Part shown: positions 1 through 6,717 of the stretch, one piece after another
Layout: each line of letters opens with the position of its first letter
Position numbering within the stretch: position 1 is the stretch's first letter
Source: an uncultured Acetatifactor sp.
Lineage (GTDB): Bacteria; Bacillota; Clostridia; Lachnospirales; Lachnospiraceae
Direction: 5' to 3'
DNA length: 15,248 nucleotides
NCBI GenBank assembly: GCA_910585015.1
Contig: CAJUCT010000062.1
Location: 1 to 15,248 of the forward strand
Program-made: the position numbers and the translations under genes
The notes under the pieces: generated by a model
The model's database searches: none
What the model was told of the DNA's origin: nothing
Seen by the model: only the letters and a program-made list of their open reading frames with translations

Positions 1-79
1 ACTGGGCGTAATTCTTAGCTGATTATTTGAGTATACATTATACGACTTTTAGGATTCTATTAACGATAACAAATCGGAA

Positions 80-101
80 TTTTTTTGGGGGGGGGAGGAG
101 G
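80..101 (+). promoter_or_regulatory. Homopolymer tract (T7 then G9) running into a strong Shine-Dalgarno site
   Basis: Seven T (80-86) are followed directly by nine G (87-95) and then AGGAGG (96-101), which lies 8 nt before the ATG at 110. The AGGAGG decides the start of the nitroreductase gene. The G tract lies upstream of the Shine-Dalgarno site, so slippage would not change start-codon spacing, but it could alter leader structure or the distance to a promoter. I see no convincing -35/-10 pair in bases 1-80. Confidence 0.6.
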
Positions 102-109
102 TAATTAAA

Positions 110-709
110 ATGATTTCTGCAATTTATGACAGGCGGAGCATAAGGAAATTCGTGGATAAACCAATTTCTCAAAAAGATATTACAGATATTATTCAAAGTG
201 GAATTAAAGCTCCTTCTTCTAAAAATAGACAACCTTGGAAGTACATTGTGATACAAGGAAATGCCAAAGAAGAAATGTTAAAAGTTTTCCGTCAAGGAAT
301 TGAACGGGAAGAAAACGATAGCGCATTGCTACCAGAAAGTAAACAACACATAGCTACGGCAAAATACACTGTTGATATCATGGCAGAAGCACCAACCATT
401 GTTTTTGTTGTTAATTCATTGGGGGAAAGTAAAAGCATTTTGTCAGAATTAACACCAGAAGAACGTGTTTATGAAATCTGTAATATTCAATCTATAAGCG
501 CTTCTATACAAAATATGCTTCTTGCCGCTACTGAAAAAGGGATAGGTAGCCTTTGGATATGCGACATTTATTTTGCATATTCAGAATTGTGCAAGTGGTT
601 GAATAGTGACGGACAACTTATTGCGGCTGTTGCGTTTGGCTATCCAAATGAATTTCCGAAAGAAAGACCACGCAAGAAGATGGATGATATTGTTGAATGG
701 AGAAACTAA
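110..709 (+). CDS. Nitroreductase-family flavoprotein
   Basis: The 199-residue product has the length and layout of the FMN-dependent nitroreductase family, cytosolic NAD(P)H oxidoreductases that reduce nitroaromatics, quinones or related electrophiles. Visible family features are the N-terminal RRSIRKF stretch (residues 8-14) and APSSKNRQPW (34-43), both of which usually contact FMN phosphate and ring. GIGSLWICD (144-152) matches the helix-strand turn near the flavin, and the C-terminal AFGYPNEFPKERPRKK (175-190) also fits. The start is set by AGGAGG 8 nt upstream. The gene is AT-rich compared with the Bce and minus-strand ABC genes. The next gene is a transposon-encoded TnpV, so this may be cargo of a mobile element. 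The physiological substrate cannot be told. Confidence 0.85.
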   Translation: MISAIYDRRSIRKFVDKPISQKDITDIIQSGIKAPSSKNRQPWKYIVIQGNAKEEMLKVFRQGIEREENDSALLPESKQHIATAKYTVDIMAEAPTIVFVVNSLGESKSILSELTPEERVYEICNIQSISASIQNMLLAATEKGIGSLWICDIYFAYSELCKWLNSDGQLIAAVAFGYPNEFPKERPRKKMDDIVEWRN

Positions 710-801
710 TATTTTACAGGTAATTCAGTTTTCAAAAGATTTTGTTTTAGACAGCAGGTACAACAATGTGGAGTGAATATCTTATTTGGAGGAATTACAA
801 A

Positions 802-1176
802 ATGGCAAAATCATTATTTGAACAGTTAGGCGGTATATATCGGAAAGAAAGTGATTATTTTATACCATGCCTAACTGTATCCGCTGTCGAAGAACAGCCA
901 ATAGGCACATGGGGACAGCAGCATCTGGACTATCTGAAGCAGTACCGCAAGGCTACATACACCAATCTTCTTACAAGCGGCAAGCTGAATACATACCTTG
1001 CCGACATCAACAGGCAAGCACAGGAACGCTTTGAAAGGCTCATAGAGGGCTTGAAACAGGCACAGGGCATAACGGAACAGCTAAAGGAAGAAAACGCCTT
1101 AGAAGGGGTACAATACTTAAATAACATAAGGGCGTGTGCAAGGGAGATTGTGAACGAGGAAATCATATACGCATAA
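802..1176 (+). CDS. tnpV: TnpV family transposon-encoded protein
   Basis: This small protein of 124 residues is recognised as TnpV, an accessory protein of unknown biochemical role carried by Tn4451-like and other clostridial mobilisable and conjugative elements. The diagnostic layout is visible: an N-terminal LFEQLGGIYRKE, a central WGQQHLDYLKQYRKATYTNLL, and a C-terminal GITEQLKEENALEGVQYLNN followed by EIVNEEIIY. GGAGG at 788-792 lies 9 nt before the ATG at 802; an in-frame ATG at 766 lacks a comparable ribosome site. The gene is complete and ends just before a rho-independent terminator. The C-terminal segment also matches a truncated antisense fragment at 8815-8949, so the window carries two TnpV lineages. 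Confidence 0.85.
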   Translation: MAKSLFEQLGGIYRKESDYFIPCLTVSAVEEQPIGTWGQQHLDYLKQYRKATYTNLLTSGKLNTYLADINRQAQERFERLIEGLKQAQGITEQLKEENALEGVQYLNNIRACAREIVNEEIIYA

Positions 1177-1189
1177 AGAGTTAAAATCA

Positions 1190-1225
1190 GAGGGTAGGGA
1201 TGAAATTTCTTACCCTCTTGTTTTT
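1190..1225 (+). terminator. Rho-independent terminator after tnpV
   Basis: A stem GAGGGTA (1190-1196) pairs perfectly with TACCCTC (1211-1217). The 14-nt loop contains a further self-complementary GAAATTTC, and the stem is followed by TTGTTTTT. It sits 13 nt after the tnpV stop codon and should separate tnpV from the downstream ABC operon. Confidence 0.85.
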
Positions 1226-1265
1226 GGTTTTCTCATACTGGTATTGAGACACAAATTATTTAAAG

Positions 1266-1286
1266 AGTCTGGCAACCAGCCAGACT
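1266..1286. terminator. Short perfect hairpin, possible terminator or leader structure
   Basis: AGTCTGGC (1266-1273) and GCCAGACT (1279-1286) form an 8-bp stem with a 5-nt loop, 60 nt before the ABC ATPase start. No U-run follows on the plus strand. On the minus strand it is followed by an A/T-rich stretch with TTTAAAT. It may be a weak second terminator or part of the operon leader. Confidence 0.4.
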
Positions 1287-1302
1287 TAAAACAGCCATTA
1301 AA

Positions 1303-1328
1303 TTGACTATACAGAATAATTAAGTCAA
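1303..1328 (+). promoter_or_regulatory. Inverted repeat TTGACT / AGTCAA before the drug-exporter operon
   Basis: TTGACT (1303-1308) and AGTCAA (1323-1328) are inverted copies separated by 14 nt, 8 nt upstream of the GGAGG (1336-1340) of the next gene. TTGACT also looks like a -35 box, but no good -10 is found at a 16-18 nt spacing. It may be a repressor site or a structure that affects ribosome access; this is inference. Confidence 0.3.
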
Positions 1329-1345
1329 ACAGTATGGAGGCAGAT

Positions 1346-2191
1346 ATGATTACAGTAGAAAATCTTTCGTTTAGTTACACGAAAAGCCCATTTATTTCTG
1401 GTATGAGTTTTTCTGTTCCAGAGGGTGAAATTTTTGGATTTTTAGGACCATCTGGGGCAGGCAAAAGCACATTGCAGAAAATCTTGATTGGAATGTTGAG
1501 AACATATCAAGGCTCTTGTCTGGTAAATGGCATTGAGTGTAAAAATCGTACAAAGAATTTTTATGAGAATATAGGGGTTGATTTTGAATTTTCAACAATG
1601 TATGAAAAGCTGACGGCAAGAGAGAACTTGCAGTTTTTCTCATCATTATACGAAAGAAAGCCACGCCCGATAGATGAACTTTTGGAAACGGTAGGTTTGG
1701 AGCAGGATGCAGATAAACGTGTAGCCGATTATTCAAAGGGCATGAAATCCCGCTTAAACTTTATAAAAGCATTGCTGCATGACCCTGTCCTGCTCTGTCT
1801 TGACGAACCGACCAGCGGGCTTGACCCCGCAAACAGCCGTATGATGAAAAATATGATTTTAGAGGAAAAGGCAAAAGGGAAAACCATTCTTTTGACGACG
1901 CATAATATGCAGGACGCAGCCGAGCTTTGCGACAGGGTGGCATTTATCGTAAACGGCAAAATATGCGCCCTTGACAGCCCGCACAATCTGATTATGTCAA
2001 AAGGAGCGGCAACCGTAACTTATACATGGGTTGAGAATGGGGAGCATAGAGCAAGCTGCCCTTTGGAACAAATATCTTCTGATGAGCGGCTGAAAAATCT
2101 GATAGCCCAAAACCGTCTGCAATCCATTCACAGCAGTGAGCCAACCTTAAATGATATTTTTATGGATGTTACGGGGAGGACACTGTTATGA
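1346..2191 (+). CDS. ABC transporter ATP-binding protein, probable drug exporter
   Basis: This 281-residue nucleotide-binding subunit should power the two permeases that follow. Walker A is GPSGAGKST (34-42), the signature is the non-canonical YSKGM (129-133), Walker B is CLDEPTSGLD (151-160), and the H-loop histidine lies in TTHNM (184-188). The Q-loop position reads GVDFEF, with an acidic residue in place of the usual glutamine. I recall this variant from ATPases annotated as fluoroquinolone-type exporters, but the substrate is inference. The start at 1346 is chosen because GGAGG lies 5 nt upstream; a nearer-5' ATG at 1334 would overlap that ribosome site. The stop overlaps the next start as ATGA. 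Confidence 0.85.
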   Translation: MITVENLSFSYTKSPFISGMSFSVPEGEIFGFLGPSGAGKSTLQKILIGMLRTYQGSCLVNGIECKNRTKNFYENIGVDFEFSTMYEKLTARENLQFFSSLYERKPRPIDELLETVGLEQDADKRVADYSKGMKSRLNFIKALLHDPVLLCLDEPTSGLDPANSRMMKNMILEEKAKGKTILLTTHNMQDAAELCDRVAFIVNGKICALDSPHNLIMSKGAATVTYTWVENGEHRASCPLEQISSDERLKNLIAQNRLQSIHSSEPTLNDIFMDVTGRTLL

Positions 2192-2883
2192 GGTTGAAAA
2201 AGCTGTTTTTATTGGATATGCGCTTTCAAGCGAAATATGGCTTTTACTTTTTATATGCAGTGTTGACTGTAATCTATATAGCAGTGCTTTTTGCGCTTCC
2301 CGAAAATTGGAAACAAAAAGCTGCCGCAATTTTAATCTTTTCTGATCCCGCATCAATGGGGCTGTTCTTCATGGGAGCGATTGTCCTTTTGGAAAAGAGC
2401 CAGCATACAACCTGTGCATTGGCAGTTTCTCCTGTCCATGCGACGGAATATGTGATTGCTAAAGTCAGTTCATTGTCAGCCATTTCACTTGTTGTAGCAG
2501 CTATTTTAGCATTAGCCGCAGATGCGGATAATTTGCACATTGTGCTTTTTGGTACGTTTATATCCAGTGTGATATTTACATTACTTGGAATAATCGTTGC
2601 AACAAAAATTGCAAGCCTTAATCAGTTTATATTATGGACTGTGCCAATCGAAACCGTTTGCTTTGTTCCTGCAATTTTGCATTTATTTAAAATTACTCCT
2701 GCATGGTGCGGGTATTATCCTGTCAATGTTTGTATGGATATGGTTTCAGGGCATTCTTCGTCCGCAATAGGTTTTTTGGGCGTGGTGGCAACGACGGTAA
2801 TTCTATTTGTGCTTTCAAGATTTTGTGTCTTGAAAATGTGGGACAGCATGGGAGGTGTAAAGCTAAGAAAGCAATTAGATTGA
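2188..2883 (+). CDS. ABC-2 type transporter permease, first subunit
   Basis: This 231-residue, strongly hydrophobic protein has about six membrane segments (near residues 18-36, 50-67, 90-108, 115-137, 145-165 and 195-212). A conserved-looking cytosolic stretch, LEKSQHTTCALAVSPVHATEYVIAK, resembles the coupling region of ABC-2 exporters. The ATG overlaps the ATPase stop by 4 nt and GGGGAGGA lies 7 nt upstream, so translation is coupled to the ATPase. By context it forms one half of the membrane channel with the following permease. The transported compound is unknown; a drug or antimicrobial is the likeliest guess. Confidence 0.8.
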   Translation: MRLKKLFLLDMRFQAKYGFYFLYAVLTVIYIAVLFALPENWKQKAAAILIFSDPASMGLFFMGAIVLLEKSQHTTCALAVSPVHATEYVIAKVSSLSAISLVVAAILALAADADNLHIVLFGTFISSVIFTLLGIIVATKIASLNQFILWTVPIETVCFVPAILHLFKITPAWCGYYPVNVCMDMVSGHSSSAIGFLGVVATTVILFVLSRFCVLKMWDSMGGVKLRKQLD

Positions 2884-3575
2884 GCTTTTTTCAAATGGCG
2901 GCAGCTATGCGGCGGGACATGATGTTGTTTGTATCTTGTTTTGTGCCAATCCTTGCAGGCTTTTTCTTTCGGTTTGCCATACCTTTAATAGAAGCTGCTT
3001 TGACAGACAGTTTTCATATAGCGGCAATTATTTCTCCCTATTACAAGTTGGTTGACATCCTGTTTGCAATGCTGTCATCCACTATGTTCTGCTTTGTTTC
3101 AGCAATGATTTCTTTAGAGGAAAGGGATGAAAAGACAGCCGTCTATTTATTCATTACGCCTTTAAGAAAAACAGGTTACATAATCGCACGGTTTGGTGTG
3201 CCTTCTGCTATTGCATTTCTTGCGACTATTATTCTGTTGCCTGTTTTTAAACTGACGCCTCTTTTTCCGCTTACCATTTTATTGCTTGCGGCGGGAGGAA
3301 CTTTGCAGGGCATAATTGTTGCATTGCTTGTACTGACGATTTCATCAAACAAGCTAGAGGGTATGGCAGTAACGAAGTTATCTACGCTGACTATTTTTGG
3401 TGCTGTTATCCCGTTTTTCATTAAATCAGATATACAGTATGTAATATCTCCGCTGCCCTCTTTTTGGATTGGAAAAGCGATTTTAAAAAATATGCCGCTT
3501 TATATGCTGCCCGCATTTGCTTTATTTGCTATGTGGATTTGCTTTTTGTTTAAACGATATTTGCGTAAAATCTAG
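2880..3575 (+). CDS. ABC-2 type transporter permease, second subunit (TTG start)
   Basis: This second hydrophobic subunit of the exporter has about six membrane segments. It carries a cytosolic motif ISLEERDEKTAVYLFITPL that parallels the equivalent stretch of the first permease. The reading frame opens well inside the upstream gene, so the start must be judged. TTG at 2880 overlaps the upstream stop as TTGA and gives 231 residues, exactly the length of its partner. The first in-frame ATG near the junction is at 2895, with no ribosome site of its own; the nearest GGAGGT (2851-2856) is 24 nt before the TTG. Translational coupling from the first permease is therefore likely. The gene ends in TAG, 20 nt before an IS66 terminal sequence. 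Confidence 0.75.
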   Translation: MSFFQMAAAMRRDMMLFVSCFVPILAGFFFRFAIPLIEAALTDSFHIAAIISPYYKLVDILFAMLSSTMFCFVSAMISLEERDEKTAVYLFITPLRKTGYIIARFGVPSAIAFLATIILLPVFKLTPLFPLTILLLAAGGTLQGIIVALLVLTISSNKLEGMAVTKLSTLTIFGAVIPFFIKSDIQYVISPLPSFWIGKAILKNMPLYMLPAFALFAMWICFLFKRYLRKI

Positions 3576-3594
3576 GAAGAAATAAGAGTATAAG

Positions 3595-3920
3595 GTAAGC
3601 GCAAAATATCCCGACGGAGAGACAAGGGTATAATTCGGCTTCATAATGGATAGTGGAAATGCAGGCATCTTACCCTGCGCATTGTGCCAGAGTTCTGCAA
3701 ACGCAAGCATTTCACTATACCTATGGAGGTTCAATATATGCCAGCAAAGCCAGTCAAAGCGAAAGAGCAGTACCGTCTGGTCATGGAATGCCGCTCCAGT
3801 GGCCTGACAGACCACCAGTGGTGCAGGGAGAAAGGCATCTGCCCAGGTACATTCTACGGCTGGGTGCGCAGGCTCCGCCAGAAAGGATATCAGGGCATAC
3901 CAGAGCCAGTCCACAGCCAG
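3595..3920 (+). mobile_element. IS66-family remnant, left end
   Basis: The segment opens with GTAAGCGCAAAAT (3595-3607), which matches the GTAAGCG-type terminus of IS66 elements. After about 140 nt of leader it carries the start of the IS66 accessory gene tnpA. The element breaks off near 3920: no tnpB, no tnpC transposase and no right end appear in the window. It lies 20 nt after the exporter operon, whose last gene is intact. Confidence 0.65.
3738..3920 (+). pseudogene. tnpA: Truncated IS66 accessory protein TnpA
   Basis: From the ATG at 3738 (GGAGGT at 3725-3730, 7 nt upstream) about 60 codons read as the N-terminus of IS66 TnpA, a small helix-turn-helix accessory protein. The recognisable stretches are EQYRLVMECRSSGLTDHQWC and GTFYGWVRRLRQKG. 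Near 3920 the similarity ends and the frame runs on to 4019 through unrelated, antisense sequence. Intact IS66 TnpA proteins are about 110-130 residues, so roughly half is missing. Confidence 0.7.
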
Positions 3921-4009
3921 CGTATAAGTTGTTCTGCTTCTGTTTTACCTTTTTTGGCTTTCAGCATTTTTATAAACATTTTCATCATAAGTTTTGACGA
4001 AGCAGACAT
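3921..4009 (-). pseudogene. N-terminal remnant of an unidentified gene, cut by the IS66 junction
   Basis: On the minus strand, ATG at 4009-4007 opens a lysine- and methionine-rich frame beginning MSASSKLMMKMFIKMLKAKK. It continues to about 3921 and then enters IS66 sequence, stopping at 3890. The start resembles those of some clostridial alpha/beta hydrolases, but that is a weak memory match on about 30 residues. No strong Shine-Dalgarno site is visible. It would have been divergent from the response regulator gene at 4170. Confidence 0.35.
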
Positions 4010-4119
4010 TTTATCATAGTTAAATCCGCCCGGGCAATAAAATACACTTACTTTTTTCGATTCTTGTAAAAATAATCTTCATCTTTGCTATTTTTAAGAT
4101 ATGTAGATAGCACACCCCA

Positions 4120-4147
4120 TTGAAGTTATCTGCGGGTATGATATAAT
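4120..4147 (+). promoter_or_regulatory. Promoter of the response regulator/kinase operon
   Basis: TTGAAG (4120-4125) and a perfect TATAAT (4142-4147) are separated by 16 nt, a good sigma-A-type promoter. Transcription would start near 4154, leaving a leader of only about 15 nt with the ribosome site GGGGGTGGG (4157-4165) before ATG at 4170. No BceR-box-like sequence is seen here, which fits constitutive rather than autoregulated expression of the regulators. Confidence 0.75.
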
Positions 4148-4169
4148 TATCTTATTGGGGGTGGGTACA

Positions 4170-4838
4170 ATGAAACAAAAAATCCTTGTGATTGAGGACG
4201 ACCCTGTTATCTGTGCAGAACTTATCACGCTTTTAGAGGGGAACAGTTACGAGGCTTCTGCGGCTACGGACTTTTCTTCTGTTATCAAAACAGTCAGGGA
4301 TGTTCAGCCCCACTTGATTCTGCTGGATATTAAACTGCCGCAAACCAATGGCTTAACCCTCTGTTCACAGATACGCAGTTTCTCCAATGTGCCCATCATT
4401 TTTGTGACAAGCTGCACCACAGACATGGACGAGCTGAACAGCATCATGCTGGGTGGCGATGCCTTTATCACAAAGCCCTATAATACGGCAATCCTGTTGG
4501 CAAAAATCGCATCCCTGCTAAAGCGGGCCTATCCTGCGGTAATCCAATCCGACCTTTCCTATCAGGGGACGGTTCTTCATCTGGACAGCGGCAAATTGGA
4601 ATATGCTGGCCAACAGGTCGATTTGACAAAGAATGAACTGAAAATTCTGTGCTATCTTTTCAAGCACGCTGGGATGATCTGCCCTCGCGCTGACATTGTA
4701 GAATACCTGTGGGACAATCAGGTTTATGTGGACGATAACGCCCTCAGCGTCAACATAAACCGCATCCGTGAGAAGCTGGCATCTATCGGTCTGACGGATT
4801 TTATCAAGACAAAGCACCGGCAGGGGTACACACTATGA
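4170..4838 (+). CDS. bceR: OmpR-family response regulator of a Bce-type module
   Basis: This 222-residue two-domain regulator should bind DNA and activate the downstream ABC genes when phosphorylated. The receiver domain spans about residues 3-115, with acidic pocket EDD (9-11), phospho-acceptor Asp53 (LLDIKLPQTNG), Thr80/Ser81 and Lys102 (TKP). The C-terminal winged helix covers about 140-222, ending IKTKHRQGYTL, as usual for BceR/VraR-like OmpR regulators in Firmicutes. GGDAFITKPYN is the Bce-group version of the switch region. ATG at 4170 is chosen over TTG at 4155, which lies next to the ribosome site. The stop overlaps the kinase start as ATGA. Gene names follow the Bacillus system by family resemblance only. 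Confidence 0.85.
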   Translation: MKQKILVIEDDPVICAELITLLEGNSYEASAATDFSSVIKTVRDVQPHLILLDIKLPQTNGLTLCSQIRSFSNVPIIFVTSCTTDMDELNSIMLGGDAFITKPYNTAILLAKIASLLKRAYPAVIQSDLSYQGTVLHLDSGKLEYAGQQVDLTKNELKILCYLFKHAGMICPRADIVEYLWDNQVYVDDNALSVNINRIREKLASIGLTDFIKTKHRQGYTL

Positions 4839-5851
4839 ATGGTAAAGCATATCGGAAACAGCGAATGCCTCTTTTGTTCTTGAATTTCCTCTGCACGATT
4901 GCTTTAGGCGTGTTCCTGTGGGCAAACGGGAATCGCCTTGACAGCATTTTTCTCGTTTTAGCGATCTGGCTGCTCATTTTAGCGGCATGGCTCTGGAAGT
5001 CCTACCGTGACCGCAAAGCGGTATTGGACGATCTGCTGCGTATAGCGGAGCAATTAGACGAGCGATACCTGATTGCTGAGGTCATGGACAAGCCACAACG
5101 GGCTGACGATCAGGTGTATTATCAGATTTTGAAGATGGCTGGGAAATCCATGCTGGAGCAAATCGGCATAGTCAGACGGGAACGCATAGAGTACAAGGAC
5201 AGCATAGAACAGTGGGTACATGAGATCAAAACGCCTATTACCGCTATGAGACTTCTTTGCGAAAATCATCGTTCTGATTTAACAAAAGAATTGTTGGTAG
5301 AGCTTGAAAAAATAAACCGCTTCGCGGAGCAGGCCCTTTACTACGCCCGCAGCGAACACACGGAAAAGGACTACTCTGTGCGGGAAATCCGATTGTTTGA
5401 TGTTGTCCATCAGGCAATCGCTGAAAACAAATATATGCTCCTGCAAAATGGTGTCAACATCGACTTGCAGGAAACGGATGATGCCGTTTACTCCGATGAA
5501 AAGTGGCTGTGTTTTATTCTCAATCAGCTTATAGCAAATTCAGTCAAGTATCGAACAGAGCGGCCCGTAATAGGTTTCTATACGGTGAGGCAAGGGACTG
5601 ACATTGTTTTATGCGTTCATGATAATGGCATCGGCATTGAGGCCAGCGACCTCCCGCGCATTTTTGAAAAGGGCTTCACTGGCAAAAACGGAAGAAGTGC
5701 CGCCCAGGACGCAACCGGCATCGGCCTATATCTGTGTAAGCGGCTATGCGATAAACTGGACATTGGGCTGTGCACTGATTCTACGGAACATGGTACAACC
5801 ATCCAACTTTCTTTCCATGTCAATGACTTCATCCATCAGGTGCAGGGCTGA
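4835..5851 (+). CDS. bceS: Intramembrane-sensing histidine kinase of a Bce-type module
   Basis: This 338-residue kinase carries two membrane helices near residues 12-30 and 36-55, joined by about five residues. With no real extracellular domain, it is the classic intramembrane-sensing type, which receives its signal from the BceAB transporter. The H-box is VHEIKTPITAMRLL (His129), the N-box LNQLIANSVKY (Asn235), G1 DNGIGI (263-268), the F-box RIFEKGFTG and G2 ATGIGLYLCKRL (293-304). All catalytic motifs are intact. It overlaps the regulator gene by 4 nt. The stop codon lies inside the loop of a 9-bp hairpin that separates this pair from the transporter genes. Confidence 0.87.
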   Translation: MNGKAYRKQRMPLLFLNFLCTIALGVFLWANGNRLDSIFLVLAIWLLILAAWLWKSYRDRKAVLDDLLRIAEQLDERYLIAEVMDKPQRADDQVYYQILKMAGKSMLEQIGIVRRERIEYKDSIEQWVHEIKTPITAMRLLCENHRSDLTKELLVELEKINRFAEQALYYARSEHTEKDYSVREIRLFDVVHQAIAENKYMLLQNGVNIDLQETDDAVYSDEKWLCFILNQLIANSVKYRTERPVIGFYTVRQGTDIVLCVHDNGIGIEASDLPRIFEKGFTGKNGRSAAQDATGIGLYLCKRLCDKLDIGLCTDSTEHGTTIQLSFHVNDFIHQVQG

Positions 5852-5863
5852 CCGGCCCTGCAC
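5840..5863 (+). terminator. Strong hairpin spanning the kinase stop codon
   Basis: GTGCAGGGC (5840-5848) and GCCCTGCAC (5855-5863) pair perfectly over 9 bp with a 6-nt loop, TGACCG, that contains the stop codon TGA. No clear U-run follows (TTCTTACAATTC), so it may be a leaky terminator, an RNA-stabilising 3' end, or both. It would let the transporter genes be controlled separately from the regulator genes. Confidence 0.6.
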
Positions 5864-5866
5864 TTC

Positions 5867-5891
5867 TTACAATTCTGTTAGAGTTTTGTAA
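5867..5891 (+). promoter_or_regulatory. Candidate BceR binding site upstream of the transporter genes
   Basis: TTACA-ATTC-TGTTA (5867-5880) matches the TNACA-N4-TGTAA motif known for Bacillus BceR/PsdR regulators with one mismatch. A further TGTAA half site follows at 5887-5891. In addition, CTTACAA (5866-5872) and TTGTAAG (5886-5892) form a longer inverted repeat. The site lies about 60-85 nt upstream of the bceA-like start. A promoter downstream is uncertain: TACAAA at 5902-5907 could be a -10 with a poor -35. Confidence 0.55.
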
Positions 5892-5949
5892 GAAAACTTG
5901 ATACAAACGAGGGCCGGTTTCATTTACAATGGCTGTGGAGGTGAACCCA

Positions 5950-6717
5950 ATGAACGAAATTTTGAAGCTGGATCATATCCAGAAATTCTACGGAAACCAG
6001 GGAAATATCACAAAGGCAATCAATGACATTAGTTTTTCTGTGAGCGAGGGTGAATTTGTCGGCATTATGGGCGCGTCCGGCTCCGGCAAGACAACGCTGC
6101 TGAACTGCATTTCTACGATTGATACGGTCAGTGCGGGCCACATCTATCTGGATGGAACCGATGTAACCGAAATCAAGGAAAAGGCATTGGCCCGGTTTCG
6201 CAGGGAAAACCTCGGCTTTGTCTTTCAAGACTTTAATCTCCTGGACACGCTGACAATTTCCGAAAATATTGCGCTGGCCCTGACGATCAACAATGTGCCA
6301 GTGGAGCAGATTGACGGAAAAGTGCAGGAGATGGCAGGAACGCTTAACATTACGGACATTCTGGACAAATACCCCTATCAGGTGTCTGGCGGTCAAAAGC
6401 AGCGCTGCGCCTGCGCCAGAGCTATCATCAATATGCCCAAGCTAATTCTGGCCGATGAACCCACTGGGGCTTTAGACAGCCATTCCTCTCAAATGCTGCT
6501 CAGTACCATGCAGAGTATCAATGAGCAGTTGGGGGCTACGATCTTGATGGTAACGCATGATGCCTTTTCTGCCAGCTACGCCAACCGTATCCTGTTCCTG
6601 CGGGATGGGGTGATTTTTACCGAGATTTTGAAGGGCCAGGATTTCCGCAAGGTGTTCTTTGAAAAAATTCTGGACGTTCTCACCATGATGGGGGGAGGGC
6701 AGACGGATGTATGCTAA
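5950..6717 (+). CDS. bceA: Bce-type ABC transporter ATP-binding protein
   Basis: This 255-residue ATPase of the BceA/MacB group works with the 10-TM permease that follows to free cell-wall lipid targets from peptide antibiotics and to signal to the kinase. Walker A is GASGSGKTT (41-49), the Q-loop FVFQDFN has Gln93, the signature is VSGGQKQR (145-152), Walker B LILADEPTGALD (165-176) and the H-loop VTHD (His203). The tail to residue 255 contains MTMM/GGG-rich sequence formed over the next gene's ribosome site. ATG at 5950 is chosen because GGAGGTG (5937-5943) lies 6 nt upstream; the in-frame ATG at 5929 overlaps it. The gene overlaps the permease gene by 11 nt. Confidence 0.88.
   Translation: MNEILKLDHIQKFYGNQGNITKAINDISFSVSEGEFVGIMGASGSGKTTLLNCISTIDTVSAGHIYLDGTDVTEIKEKALARFRRENLGFVFQDFNLLDTLTISENIALALTINNVPVEQIDGKVQEMAGTLNITDILDKYPYQVSGGQKQRCACARAIINMPKLILADEPTGALDSHSSQMLLSTMQSINEQLGATILMVTHDAFSASYANRILFLRDGVIFTEILKGQDFRKVFFEKILDVLTMMGGGQTDVC

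Noticed and set aside
930..1166. Minus-strand open frame of 78 codons
   Set aside because: Antisense shadow of the intact TnpV gene, with no ribosome site.
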